Notes: a model not told the origin generated them from the letters alone. DNA of 36,850 nt from Bacillus timonensis (GCF_000285535.1 NZ_HE610985.1:1503047-1539896), one strand, 5' to 3'; counted from the stretch's first letter, positions 1 to 8,689 are shown. Numbers and translations are program-made.

Positions 1-34
1 ACATCCCCTACAACAAATAGGGGATGTTTTTTGT
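1..34. terminator. Bidirectional-type intrinsic terminator hairpin
   Basis: ACATCCCCT and AGGGGATGT form a perfect 9-bp stem followed on the + strand by TTTTTTG. It lies just beyond the stop of the nuclease gene (minus strand). A convergent gene probably lies to the left of the window. Confidence 0.75.
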
Positions 35-2653
35 TTAGTTATTTTCCTTGACAAGGTAATCAAGAATTAGTGTAGTATCTTTTTTACCTGCATCACTTAA
101 ATGCTTTTCATCATAGTCTTTAATTTTACTGCTAAGCTTACTGATTTGTTTATATGCCTTTTGATCGTTCTTTAGTAACTTTTTAGCATTTCTCAATTGA
201 GCAATGATTGAAGTCTTTGTCCCTTTATTCCCTTCTGCTGCCTCGATAACTTTTATTGCATTATCAAGGGTTGCATTACGAATAACAACTTCAAGAGTCT
301 GATCAATTTCAAGATTGTTATTCTTATCGATTGCTCGATAAAGAAGTGTATGTGTTCCTTCTCCTGTGATTGTGATTGGCTGCTTGTATTCAGTCCATTC
401 ACTTCCATTAAGGCTGTACTGTATTTCTTTAACACCAGTACCTTCATCTGTTGCAGCTAGTTCGACTTGAACGTCTTCTAAATAATCACCATTTGAAAAA
501 TCAGGTTCACTTAATGTTGCAATTGTTACTGGAGCTAAAGAATCCTTTTTACCTTCAGAGATTCGGCCTTCTGCATAATACTCAATCGGCTCCATATTTT
601 TACTTCTGATAAAATCAACAGTAGCCTGAAGATCGTCTGGTCCTTGAACTGGATTCTTACCTAGCTCTAATAAGCGATATTTGTCACTACTATGTGGATA
701 CATATAATTATTTACAGTTACCGTATAGGTTTGAGTCAGATCTATAGGATCGCCGTTTGGCCATGTAATCTCCACGACCTCACCAAATTCACCTAAAGTA
801 CTATCCCATGTATAGTTGAAACCACCGATACTTACATCAGGACCATAACTACTAAATTGAGTGTTTAGTACTTTTATTAAATCATCACCTGTGATCTCTA
901 GCTTCACTAATGTATTGCCGAATGGCTGGATATTGAATAGTTCATTCCAAGTGATATCCCCTGCATTCAAGTCATCACGGATTCCTCCACCATTCATTAA
1001 TGCAAAATCACTATCCATCGCAGCAATCATACCGTCGGCGATTAAATTTCCTAATGCATTGTCACCGGTTTCCCCTTTAACAGCATAACCACCTGTCATA
1101 TCTATCGCTGCATACCCAATTACTTCATTAAGTTTAGGGCCAACTTTTTCTAAATATTTTTCAAGTATACTAGAAACTTCAGGATCTGGTGTTACTCCTT
1201 CTTGAACGACATCAACTATTTCTGCTGATTTTTTCACAATGTCACCTGTGTTTCGATCAATTTCCAGATCCACATCAGCAAAGGCTTTTCCGTATTCCCA
1301 AGCTTGAACAATTAACTTTCCATCTACAACTGCATTTAGTTTCACATGATTATGAGCTGCAAAAATAACGTCTACAGCATCATTAATTTTCGTTGCAATT
1401 TCAGTAATATCTCCTGTTGCACTCTGACCTGATTGATTTCCAGGAACATGTGCTAACACAACAATTGCTTCTACTCCTAGTTCCTGTAATTCAGGTACAT
1501 ATTCGTTGATTGCTTCTGCTTCATCTGTAAACACAACATTTTCATTGCCTTTTGCAATAATCATATTCGGGGTATCTACAGTTGCTACTCCGATAAATCC
1601 AATTTTCTCTCCATCCACCTCCTGAACTGTGTATGGATCAAGTACTAATTCGTTCGAATCCTTATACTTTACGTTAGCTGCAACCATTGGAAAGTTGATA
1701 CCATCATACTTATCTGTGCCATTTGGATGATCGCCACCGTTTATTAGGCGGACCATCTCATCCACTCCTTCATCAAACTCATGATTTCCAACTGTACCAA
1801 CATCAAATCCAAGTGATTCCATCATTTCGACTGTAGGCTCATCCTGTAAAAGCGCTGATACTGGTGAACTTCCACCAACCATGTCCCCAGCATGTACAAG
1901 AAGAGTATTTGGATTTGTTGCTTCTCGTTCACGTAAATAGGTTGCTAGATAATCCATTCTTCCAAAGTTTGTTCCATCTATCGTTCCTGTTACATCAATT
2001 TTTCCATGTAAATCATTAACTCCTAGTAGCTGAACTTTCAGATTACCTTCTTCCTGTCCATCAGCTGCTGTGTAACCATTTGCTTCTGCTTCTTGTGCAC
2101 TTGCAAAGAAGATGCGTTTTTCAACTGGTACCTCTTCAAAGTTTTTAGGTGCCACATATTCCTTCGTCTGTGAATTTCCCACATAACGAAGCAAACCTTT
2201 ACCTTGTTCACGTGCACGAAATTCAAACGGTAATTCCAAAAGTGGATTTTCTGGATTCCAGATTCCTATCCCAGCATCTTTCGCTTTCTTCACAGCAGAT
2301 TGGTACATTTCGTAATCAGATTCATCTCCAATCGGCCATAAAAAGTATGTAGAAGCATAACCTTGTTGAACCATCTCCAAATTCGTATTTAAACCGTCTG
2401 ATTTACGAATAATTTGTGCTAATAAACGACCGTAATCGTCAGTCGCCTCTTCTCCAACCTTCACTATTACCTCATCACCAGGTTGTAATAGAGAGTTTAA
2501 ATATACTTTTGCAGCATTTCCATGATCCAATTGATTTTGATCAAGCTCATTTTTAGGACTGTGATAGGTCTCCGGAGTATCAATGTTGACATAACGAACC
2601 TTTGTCGCTCCTAAAACCGGAGTATCTAAATGGATTGTATCTCCATCCACCAC
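35..2653 (-). CDS. YhcR-like nuclease/5'-nucleotidase, C-terminal fragment (downstream of a frameshift)
   Basis: This is the catalytic part of a secreted multidomain nucleotide-degrading enzyme. A thermonuclease (SNase) domain fills about residues 1-140, with VVDGDTIHL, the RYVNIDTPE segment and DDYGRLLA supplying the usual Asp/Arg/Glu/Arg residues. A metallophosphoesterase/5'-nucleotidase follows, with NDLHGK, HAGDMVGG, GNHEFDEG, LAHV and AHNH. Its C-terminal domain carries GDNALGNLIADGM and NGGGIRDDL. The end holds an Ig-like module (about 705-790) and a lysine-rich helical tail. The GTG start used here has no ribosome site. The frame is open upstream to about 2755 and reads a proline-rich linker that continues the neighbouring fragment, so this is not an independent gene. 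No LPXTG sorting signal is present, unlike what I recall for B. subtilis YhcR. Confidence 0.85.
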   Translation of the reverse strand: MVDGDTIHLDTPVLGATKVRYVNIDTPETYHSPKNELDQNQLDHGNAAKVYLNSLLQPGDEVIVKVGEEATDDYGRLLAQIIRKSDGLNTNLEMVQQGYASTYFLWPIGDESDYEMYQSAVKKAKDAGIGIWNPENPLLELPFEFRAREQGKGLLRYVGNSQTKEYVAPKNFEEVPVEKRIFFASAQEAEANGYTAADGQEEGNLKVQLLGVNDLHGKIDVTGTIDGTNFGRMDYLATYLREREATNPNTLLVHAGDMVGGSSPVSALLQDEPTVEMMESLGFDVGTVGNHEFDEGVDEMVRLINGGDHPNGTDKYDGINFPMVAANVKYKDSNELVLDPYTVQEVDGEKIGFIGVATVDTPNMIIAKGNENVVFTDEAEAINEYVPELQELGVEAIVVLAHVPGNQSGQSATGDITEIATKINDAVDVIFAAHNHVKLNAVVDGKLIVQAWEYGKAFADVDLEIDRNTGDIVKKSAEIVDVVQEGVTPDPEVSSILEKYLEKVGPKLNEVIGYAAIDMTGGYAVKGETGDNALGNLIADGMIAAMDSDFALMNGGGIRDDLNAGDITWNELFNIQPFGNTLVKLEITGDDLIKVLNTQFSSYGPDVSIGGFNYTWDSTLGEFGEVVEITWPNGDPIDLTQTYTVTVNNYMYPHSSDKYRLLELGKNPVQGPDDLQATVDFIRSKNMEPIEYYAEGRISEGKKDSLAPVTIATLSEPDFSNGDYLEDVQVELAATDEGTGVKEIQYSLNGSEWTEYKQPITITGEGTHTLLYRAIDKNNNLEIDQTLEVVIRNATLDNAIKVIEAAEGNKGTKTSIIAQLRNAKKLLKNDQKAYKQISKLSSKIKDYDEKHLSDAGKKDTTLILDYLVKENN

Positions 2654-2712
2654 ACTTTTAACAGTTGAAATATATTCTCCAACTGAAGATGGAGGTTCTG
2701 GTTGTTCTGCGG

Positions 2713-3756
2713 CTAACTGAAGATCAGCTTGTTTCTTGGAATCAATTGATATGAATCATATTGACTTAATATACCTGTCACATCATACCACTTTCCTGCT
2801 TCAAGCTTGGTAACATCTAATGAATCCTCCATCACACGAAGAGTCGTAGTATTAAATTCGCTATCAATAAAAGTAATATTATAGCCTCCACCTGCTGGTG
2901 TACTTGGAATATCTTTTATAAATCCATTTACATTTATTAATGAACCCTCAAAAGGTTCAGCAATTGATGCATCCTGCATGTCAGAGATTGATAGATTAAT
3001 AGATTCTGGCAGTACTTGTCCATTCTCTAAAACCTCAATTATTTCTGGTTCAATTTCAGATAAGCCTTTATATGAAGTACTCTTTCCAATAACTTTGATA
3101 CGATCGCCCTCATGTAATTCAGGGAAAGTTGCAGGGTCATATGCAAAAATATTTACCCCTGCCGTTTCATCCTGTATATAAGTAGAGAGCTTGCCGCCAC
3201 CAATCGCACTGTTGTCAGCCGTAACAATTCCTTCAACTTGGACTTTTTGTCCTAGTTTTGTTTTTGCATCTTTAATAGAAATGGTTTCTTGTGGCACTGG
3301 CTCTGGTTCAGGCTCAGAACTTCCATCAGTAAATTCAATTGCTGTTGGGTTTTTTAGGCCAGAAACACTAAAATATGGTTCTAAATTTCCTGTAATACGA
3401 ATCTTTTTACCAATGTTATTTGGATTCGTAAATAGACCAAATTCACTTCTGAAATTTTTTGTAACTTGCACTGTAAGTATTTTACTTACTTCGTTTTCTG
3501 TTGAGGCATCTGCTAATAGTAGATTGGTATCATCCCTAAAAGGAGCTTCAAAATCATAGCTTTTCACCCCATTCGCATAACCTACAACATACCCCTCAAC
3601 CGTAGCACTTCCACTGTTATTCGCAATGGCTTCTGCCACTGTGATAACATTCTCCTCTGCCTGTACGGTAGATGTCAGCATTGGAGTAAAACTAGATAGA
3701 ATAATAGCAATAGCCGCTAGTAAACTAATAAAACTTCGAGCCGTACGTTTTTTCAT
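2713..3756 (-). CDS. YhcR-like nuclease, N-terminal fragment with signal peptide and OB-fold domains
   Basis: This is the N-terminal 347 residues of the same secreted nuclease. A Sec signal peptide (MKKRTARSF, then a hydrophobic stretch ending near TVQAEE) is followed by two nucleic-acid-binding OB-fold-like segments. The first is about residues 38-145 (ITVAEAIANNSGSATVEGYVVG). The second is about 160-345 (KTKLGQKVQVEGIVTADNS), and the two are joined by an EPEPEP linker. The ATG start has a strong AGGAGG site. The ORF ends within LSQYDSYQLIPRNK, where related proteins would continue into the linker that is encoded in the other frame at 2701-2731. One missing base in the A-rich stretch at about 2728-2737 would explain the split. 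Confidence 0.85.
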   Translation of the reverse strand: MKKRTARSFISLLAAIAIILSSFTPMLTSTVQAEENVITVAEAIANNSGSATVEGYVVGYANGVKSYDFEAPFRDDTNLLLADASTENEVSKILTVQVTKNFRSEFGLFTNPNNIGKKIRITGNLEPYFSVSGLKNPTAIEFTDGSSEPEPEPVPQETISIKDAKTKLGQKVQVEGIVTADNSAIGGGKLSTYIQDETAGVNIFAYDPATFPELHEGDRIKVIGKSTSYKGLSEIEPEIIEVLENGQVLPESINLSISDMQDASIAEPFEGSLINVNGFIKDIPSTPAGGGYNITFIDSEFNTTTLRVMEDSLDVTKLEAGKWYDVTGILSQYDSYQLIPRNKLIFS

Positions 3757-4007
3757 TTTAATCCTCCTATAACAAATTTTGGTTACACTCTATTAATGAT
3801 ATAGGCGAATTGTTTAGACAATATGAATTTAGTGTAAAACTATAAAACAGTTATATATCACTAGATTTACATCAAATGGGTATATTACTTTTGATGCATT
3901 CTTCGTCAGACCTTTGAGTCCTACTGGTTATTTTTGGAATAGGTATATTTTCACCCTTGTGTTTTTGATAAGATTGGGATAGTGAAATATCTTAGTGAGG
4001 TGACATG

Positions 4008-5414
4008 ATGAACTTTTATGAAGAAGTATTGAAAAGAAAAGATGATCTACTTCGTGATTTAGAAACACTATTACGAATCGAAAGTGTAAAAGACCTTGAA
4101 AGACAAACAAAAAAACGTCCAATGGGTGAAAAAATTGGTGAGGCATTGGAAACAATGCTATCAATTACTGAGTTTGCTGGATTCCAGCCAACAAATATTG
4201 AGGGAATGGTAGGTTATGCGGAATACAGTCCTGCTAAAGCAGAGGATTATATTGGGATCCTTTGTCACTTGGATGTTGTTCCTGCAACTGGTGATTGGTC
4301 AACACCACCTTTCGAACCAACTATTCGAGATGGAAAATTATATGCGAGGGGTGCGATTGATGATAAAGGACCAACGATAGCAGCCTATTACGGACTCAAA
4401 ATCGTGAAAGAACTCGGACTTCCTTTAAAGCATAATATTCGTATTATCTTTGGCACAGACGAAGAAAGTGGCATGAGTTGTATGAAAAAATATGCTGAAG
4501 TCGAAAAAATGCCATTAGCTGGATTTGCACCTGATGCGGATTTTCCCATCATTCATGCTGAAAAGGGGCAAATCAATGTAAAACTGGGGCTTCAAAAAAT
4601 CTCTACTAATGATAGGCAAGATTTATCTCTTCTCTCCTTTGTTGCTGGTGAAAAAGGGAATATGGTTCCAGACGTTGCTGAAGCCATTATCGGTGGTCAG
4701 AATGATACACTTGTTCCGCAATTTTTAAAATATTGTAAGGAAAAAGGAGTGGAGTATTCATACTCCCTAGAAGGAAATCAAACCATGCTTAAAATAGTTG
4801 GCACCTCAGCCCATGGTATGGAGCCTCATAAAGGAGTTAATGCTGCACTCATTTTAGCTTCGTTTCTACAGCCATTTTCGTTTGAGGGTAGTTCGAATGA
4901 CTACATTCAATTCATTTCCAAGACCCTTTATAACCAATTTAAAGGGGAAGGACTTGGGATTGATTTTGCAGACGATATTACTGGTCCACTTACCGTGAAT
5001 GCTGGGATTTTTAGATTTGTGAAGGATGATATTGCCGAAATTCATTTAAATATTCGTTGCCCTGTTGAAACAAATTATGATGCTACTATCGAAAACCTAA
5101 CAAAAACGGTAGAATCCTATAGCTTTAAGGTTACATCTCTTACTACCAAAGAACCACATCATGTTCCAAAGGATTCCCCAATGATTAAGGCTCTTCAAGA
5201 GGTATATCAGACGGAAACAGGTGAGGAACCTACTTTGTTAACTACAGGCGGGGCGACTTATGCCCGTTTTATCAAAAATGGGGTTGCCTTTGGGGCTGTA
5301 TTCCCAGGCAAACCAATGACTGCCCACCAAAAGAACGAATATATTGAAATAGATGATTTATTAAAAGCGACTGCTATTTATGCACATGCAATCTATCGAT
5401 TAGGGAATTTATGA
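4008..5414 (+). CDS. pepV: PepV/Sapep-family M20 metallodipeptidase
   Basis: This is a cytoplasmic Zn-dependent dipeptidase that would cleave dipeptides from peptide uptake or turnover. The M20 motifs are in order: LCHLDVVPATGDW (metal His/Asp, about 88/90), ARGAIDDKGP (bridging Asp near 120), GTDEESG (catalytic Glu near 153), DADFPIIHAEKG (near 179) and the C-terminal TAHQKNEY. A lid/dimerisation domain lies between. Length (about 468 aa) fits the PepV/YtjP group. Two tandem ATGs occur at 4005 and 4008. The GTGAGGTGA site is better spaced from 4008. It stands alone, with its own terminator. Confidence 0.9.
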   Translation: MNFYEEVLKRKDDLLRDLETLLRIESVKDLERQTKKRPMGEKIGEALETMLSITEFAGFQPTNIEGMVGYAEYSPAKAEDYIGILCHLDVVPATGDWSTPPFEPTIRDGKLYARGAIDDKGPTIAAYYGLKIVKELGLPLKHNIRIIFGTDEESGMSCMKKYAEVEKMPLAGFAPDADFPIIHAEKGQINVKLGLQKISTNDRQDLSLLSFVAGEKGNMVPDVAEAIIGGQNDTLVPQFLKYCKEKGVEYSYSLEGNQTMLKIVGTSAHGMEPHKGVNAALILASFLQPFSFEGSSNDYIQFISKTLYNQFKGEGLGIDFADDITGPLTVNAGIFRFVKDDIAEIHLNIRCPVETNYDATIENLTKTVESYSFKVTSLTTKEPHHVPKDSPMIKALQEVYQTETGEEPTLLTTGGATYARFIKNGVAFGAVFPGKPMTAHQKNEYIEIDDLLKATAIYAHAIYRLGNL

Positions 5415-5418
5415 TTTC

Positions 5419-5463
5419 AAAAAAAGGTTTTTTCCTATACATCTAGGTTAGAACCTTTTTTTT
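5419..5463 (+). terminator. Intrinsic terminator of pepV
   Basis: AAAAAGGTT pairs with AACCTTTTT across a loop of about 22 nt, ending in a T-run, four bases after the pepV stop. Confidence 0.75.
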
Positions 5464-5543
5464 CGATTTCTCCATGTTTGTCCATTTCACATTCTTTGCT
5501 CTATCATACGATGTAGTATCTCTTGATAAAGGAGGTGCTATTT

Positions 5544-5642
5544 ATGGGCTATGATGGAGGCGGACACAACAACAGCTTTGCGTTAATTGTAGTATTATTT
5601 GTCCTATTAGTCATTGTCGGTGTATCATTTGTAAGCTACTAG
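5544..5642 (+). CDS. YjcZ-family small sporulation protein, 32 aa
   Basis: This is a mini-protein beginning MGYDGGGHNNS, followed by one hydrophobic helix (FALIVVLFVLLVIVGVSFV). A glycine-rich head plus the FALIVVLF(I/V)LLIIVG segment is characteristic of YjcZ-like sporulation proteins, which are small membrane or spore-associated peptides of unclear function. The start is fixed by an excellent AAAGGAGGTG ribosome site at 5528-5537. CATACGATG at 5505-5513 resembles the -10 of sigma-E/sigma-K promoters, which would suit mother-cell expression, but no good -35 is evident. Confidence 0.88.
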   Translation: MGYDGGGHNNSFALIVVLFVLLVIVGVSFVSY

Positions 5643-5693
5643 TCGATTGGGTCTTTAGCGTATCCACCGCGTATCCCCATACTATCTCCTTGT

Positions 5694-5735
5694 AAGGTGT
5701 TTCAAAGGCAAAGCCTTTTGAAACACCTTTTTTTC
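5694..5735. terminator. Strong bidirectional terminator
   Basis: AAGGTGTTTCAAAGGC pairs almost perfectly with GCCTTTTGAAACACCTT and is flanked by T-runs. It separates the convergent YjcZ-like gene and hydrolase gene. Confidence 0.9.
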
Positions 5736-6664
5736 TATCTGTGTATTTCTACCCAATTAATAACATCTTTAAAAACTTCCTCTTTATTAAGCTCATTTAA
5801 TATTTCATGACGACTATTTTCGTATAGTTGAATCGTTACATCCTTCATTCCTACCTGTTTATACATTTTTGCAGCTTTGATAACTCCCTTTGAAAAATGA
5901 CCAACCGGATCCTTATCGCCTGCAATAAAGTACATCGGTAATTCTATCGGAATAGTTTTATTCGCATTATGGTTATTGACTTTCGCTACTCCACTAACAA
6001 GGTCATAGAAAAAACCCGCCGTAAAAACTCCACCACATAGAGGATCCTCAATATACTTATCTACTTCCTTGTTATCTCTGGAAAGCCAATCAAATTCAGT
6101 TCTGGACGGACGAAAATCTTTATTATAGCTACCAAAAGTAAGCTTATTCATAAGGGGACTTGGTGATTTTTTTCCTTTTCGTGTACTCTCAAGCTTCGCA
6201 ATACCGATTCCGATTTTTCCAATCAGGCCTGGGTCCCCACCTGTTCCTGAAAGGATAACACCTGCTAATTGATCACCATGTGTTTGTATGTATCTCCGTG
6301 CTAAAAAGGAACCCATGCTATGTCCGAATAGAAAAATGGGGACACCGGGATGATTCTTTTTAATAAGGTTGGTTAATTGAATCATATCTTCCACAACTCG
6401 ATCAAACCCATTTTCATCAGCAAAAAAGCCAATCAGGTTGGCGTTCACACCTGTTTTTCCATGTCCTCTATGGTCATTCCCATAGACGATATAACCAGCA
6501 TCTATTAACGCTTTCGCAAATAAATCATAGCGTTCTATATGTTCAGCCATCCCATGAGCAATTTGAATGATACCTTTTGTTTTTTCTTGTCCTTCTTTTG
6601 CCCACTTTTTACTGAATATCGTGACACCATCATCAGTCAAAAAGGTAAATTCGGTATAACACAT
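5735..6664 (-). CDS. Alpha/beta hydrolase, lysophospholipase/monoglyceride lipase type
   Basis: A serine hydrolase of the S33/PldB family, acting on lysophospholipids or monoacylglycerols in related proteins. The nucleophile elbow GHSMGS places Ser at residue 116. AGDKDP supplies the acid (Asp250 or Asp252) and NSRHE the His (286). IAHGMAEHIERY and YGNDHRGHG are typical of the family. At 309 aa it is about 50 residues longer than I recall for B. subtilis YtpA, so the exact substrate is uncertain. There is no signal peptide. The ATG start has AAAGGAGG 8 nt upstream. Confidence 0.85.
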   Translation of the reverse strand: MCYTEFTFLTDDGVTIFSKKWAKEGQEKTKGIIQIAHGMAEHIERYDLFAKALIDAGYIVYGNDHRGHGKTGVNANLIGFFADENGFDRVVEDMIQLTNLIKKNHPGVPIFLFGHSMGSFLARRYIQTHGDQLAGVILSGTGGDPGLIGKIGIGIAKLESTRKGKKSPSPLMNKLTFGSYNKDFRPSRTEFDWLSRDNKEVDKYIEDPLCGGVFTAGFFYDLVSGVAKVNNHNANKTIPIELPMYFIAGDKDPVGHFSKGVIKAAKMYKQVGMKDVTIQLYENSRHEILNELNKEEVFKDVINWVEIHR

Positions 6665-6759
6665 GTCTATAGCCTCCTTTTATGTCTATTATATTCTTTG
6701 GTTAGAAATAATAGGAATAGAATTGGGAATAACCACCTATTTTCTTTTAGAATTCGGGT

Positions 6760-6776
6760 TGGTACAATAAATACAT
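6760..6776 (+). promoter_or_regulatory. Extended -10 sigma-A promoter of the 6S RNA gene
   Basis: TTGGTACAAT is an extended -10 (TGnTACAAT). The -35 region is poor (TTTTCT at 17 nt). It points to the structured RNA that follows and no ORF starts here. Confidence 0.5.
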
Positions 6777-7011
6777 AGTAAATGCTGTGATGTTAGTTTC
6801 CTAGTATTGTTTCAACCGAATACTAATATTTAGGGAGTTTAAGAGATTAACTTGCAACACCAGGCCATTTCATTTCATGGAAGGTGACGCACTTTATGCA
6901 AATTCCCACCTGTGAGAGTGCAGGTTGTGAAACAATATGGGGACGGCATTTGTGGCATTCCCTTCGTATTCTAAGCTGGTTCCGTTTTTACGGAATCAGC
7001 TTTTTGTTTTT
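6776..7011 (+). ncRNA. ssrS: 6S RNA (RNA polymerase-regulating RNA)
   Basis: No ORF is present, yet the stretch ends in a strong terminator and folds as one long broken hairpin. AAATGC (about 6779) pairs with GCATTT (about 6947), TTTCC with GGGGA, and TATTGTTTC with GAAACAATA. These enclose a large internal loop, a CCAT/ATGG stem and an ACCTG/CAGGT stem-loop. The 5' side of the bubble, CTAGTATTGTTTCAACCGAA, resembles the B. subtilis 6S-1 region CUAGUUUUGACCGAAC, from which product RNA is templated (recalled from the pRNA sequence). 6S RNA binds housekeeping holoenzyme in stationary phase and is reset by pRNA synthesis. Exact ends are estimates. The mature RNA is probably about 190 nt, before the terminator. 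Confidence 0.75.
6974..7011 (+). terminator. Terminator of the 6S RNA gene
   Basis: AGCTGGTTCCG and CGGAATCAGCT pair with one mismatch, followed by TTTTTGTTTTT. Confidence 0.88.
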
Positions 7012-7094
7012 CAGTTTTCCACTTTCGTGTTTCCATTTTTTGTGCATATAATAGAAGTAGCATTAGAGAAAAAGAATAGAGGGGAATGATCAAA

Positions 7095-7535
7095 ATGAGT
7101 ACTTTTACAGTTAAAGGCACATGGACTGGAAATAGAAATGGGGAAGGTACGATTACCACAGATGGATTTCATACGGCGGTCTCTGCTCCAAAGCAACTAG
7201 ATGGCCCTGGTATTGGTGCAAATCCTGAAGAATTATTAATTGCTGCTGCTACAAATTGCTATATGCTTACTCTTTCTGCTATCCTTTCAAATCGCGATAT
7301 TGAATACACTCATCTTGAAGTTGAAACGGAAGGCACAGTAGGAAAAGAAGGAAAGCGCTTAATCTTCGAAAAAATCGTTCATAAACCCGTTATTTTCATA
7401 AAAGAAGCAGACGATGAACTTCAAGACAAAATCCTTAAACTTGCTCACCGGGCCGAAACAGCCTGCTTCATCTCTCAAACGCTTAAAGGGAATGTTGAGG
7501 TAACCGTTGAACCTGTTATAAAAATCGTTGGCTAA
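7095..7535 (+). CDS. OsmC/Ohr-family peroxiredoxin-like protein
   Basis: This is a thiol-dependent organic-hydroperoxide detoxification protein of the OsmC fold, cytoplasmic. The two conserved cysteines are in the expected contexts, AATNCYMLTLSA (about residue 55) and AETACFISQTLKG (about 123), and would form the peroxidatic/resolving pair. Length of about 146 aa is normal. An upstream in-frame ATG at 7086 is only 1 nt from the GAGGGG ribosome site. The ATG at 7095 is better spaced, so it is preferred. A TATAAT box lies at about 7047. The gene is monocistronic. Which OsmC subgroup it belongs to cannot be settled by eye. Confidence 0.88.
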   Translation: MSTFTVKGTWTGNRNGEGTITTDGFHTAVSAPKQLDGPGIGANPEELLIAAATNCYMLTLSAILSNRDIEYTHLEVETEGTVGKEGKRLIFEKIVHKPVIFIKEADDELQDKILKLAHRAETACFISQTLKGNVEVTVEPVIKIVG

Positions 7536-7609
7536 TATGTTTTATGAATACCTCGTGTTTGGGTTGCAACCATACGGCGACAATCTCAATAGGGGGTGTT
7601 TTTTCTATT

Positions 7610-7700
7610 GGCCATAAATCCTAAATATTAGCCTATAAATCCAATTTATTAGCTATAAAACCAATTTATCAGCTATAAATTAAAATTATTAGCCATAACA
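7610..7700. repeat. AT-rich 20-21-bp degenerate tandem repeat
   Basis: About 4.5 head-to-tail copies at 7610, 7630, 7651, 7671 and 7691, consensus AGCYATAAATCCAATTTATT. Each unit contains ATAAAT/ATTTAT as a small inverted repeat. It lies between the convergent OsmC and PanE-like genes. Nothing else is evident in 7536-7725. Confidence 0.7.
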
Positions 7701-7725
7701 GGCATCGGGACCCACTTTTCCCCCG

Positions 7726-7760
7726 GAAAAATCAAAAGGCAGTGTGTCAGCACACTACCT
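7726..7760 (-). terminator. Terminator of the panE-like gene
   Basis: On the minus strand AGGTAGTGTG-CTGA-CACACTGCC (one mismatch) is followed by TTTTGATTTTT. Confidence 0.75.
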
Positions 7761-7771
7761 TTCTTAAAGAT

Positions 7772-8689
7772 TTACCCTCTTTGCGATTGATAAACCTTTA
7801 AGTTTGAATAAATGATCTCTAAAAAGGGGGTTTCTATTCCTTTTTCCTGAGCAATTTTATACAAATAGCCTTGTATTTGTTCTGCTTCGACATCTAGACC
7901 TTTTTCCATATCACGCTGCATCGACGATTTCATGGTATACGTCATTTGATTCGTTGTTTCTAAATGTTTTTCCTCAATATCGTCATCGATTGGTGCACCA
8001 ATCGCCCTCATCACAGACCCGATTTCTTTATATAAATTTAAAATAAGCTTTTGACCATTCTGCTCTTCACGGATTGGACCAATGGGTGATCTCATTAAAG
8101 TTGTAATACCTGAAAAACCAGTGATGAACATATATTTATGCCACATTTCGCGATTGATGGTATTGCTCAATTGAATGGTTGTTTTTGTACCAGACATCGC
8201 ATCTGCTAATCTTTCGATACGTTCCGTTCTTTCTCCTGAAAATTCCCCAAATAATGCACGGTGATTCGGGCTTGTCTGTATAATTTTCCCCTCAGAATCT
8301 AATGTTGACTCAATAAAGCATAAACCACCTATTACATTTTGAGGGTTAAATATAGTTTTAATCACATCGACATGACTGTATCCATTTAATAAGGGAAGAA
8401 TCATGGTTTCTTCATCCACATATGGCTTGATACTATGTAAAGCACCTTCGAGATGGTATTGTTTCGTTGAAAGAATGATGACATCAAATGGCTCTGCTTC
8501 TTCACCCGATTCGATTGTCTTCGGTTGAAGGGTTACATTACCATGAATACTCTCGATTTGAAGTCCATGTTCTTGTAATTGTCTTCGTCTATTTTCACGA
8601 ACTAAAAAGGTTACATCTTCTCCTTTTTCGAGGAGACGCCCCCCAAAATAGCCCCCGACAGCTCCTGCTCCTACAACTAATATTCTCAC
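7772..8689 (-). CDS. panE: Ketopantoate reductase family protein (2-dehydropantoate 2-reductase)
   Basis: This is an NADPH-dependent reductase of the ApbA/PanE family, which converts 2-dehydropantoate to pantoate in pantothenate/CoA synthesis. The N-terminal Rossmann motif GAGAVGGYFGGRL spans residues 7-19. PFDVIILSTKQYHLEGAL carries the catalytic-region Lys, and the C-terminal helical domain includes NREMWHKYMFITGF. Length of 305 aa is normal. The start is GTG with AAAGGGG upstream. Bacilli often have paralogues, and no pantothenate genes are adjacent, so the substrate could differ from ketopantoate. Confidence 0.82.
   Translation of the reverse strand: MRILVVGAGAVGGYFGGRLLEKGEDVTFLVRENRRRQLQEHGLQIESIHGNVTLQPKTIESGEEAEPFDVIILSTKQYHLEGALHSIKPYVDEETMILPLLNGYSHVDVIKTIFNPQNVIGGLCFIESTLDSEGKIIQTSPNHRALFGEFSGERTERIERLADAMSGTKTTIQLSNTINREMWHKYMFITGFSGITTLMRSPIGPIREEQNGQKLILNLYKEIGSVMRAIGAPIDDDIEEKHLETTNQMTYTMKSSMQRDMEKGLDVEAEQIQGYLYKIAQEKGIETPFLEIIYSNLKVYQSQRG

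Noticed and set aside
2716-2740. Programmed -1 frameshift in the nuclease gene
   Set aside because: The frame change is -1, but there is no slippery heptamer or downstream stimulatory structure. A single-base deletion in an A-rich run is simpler.
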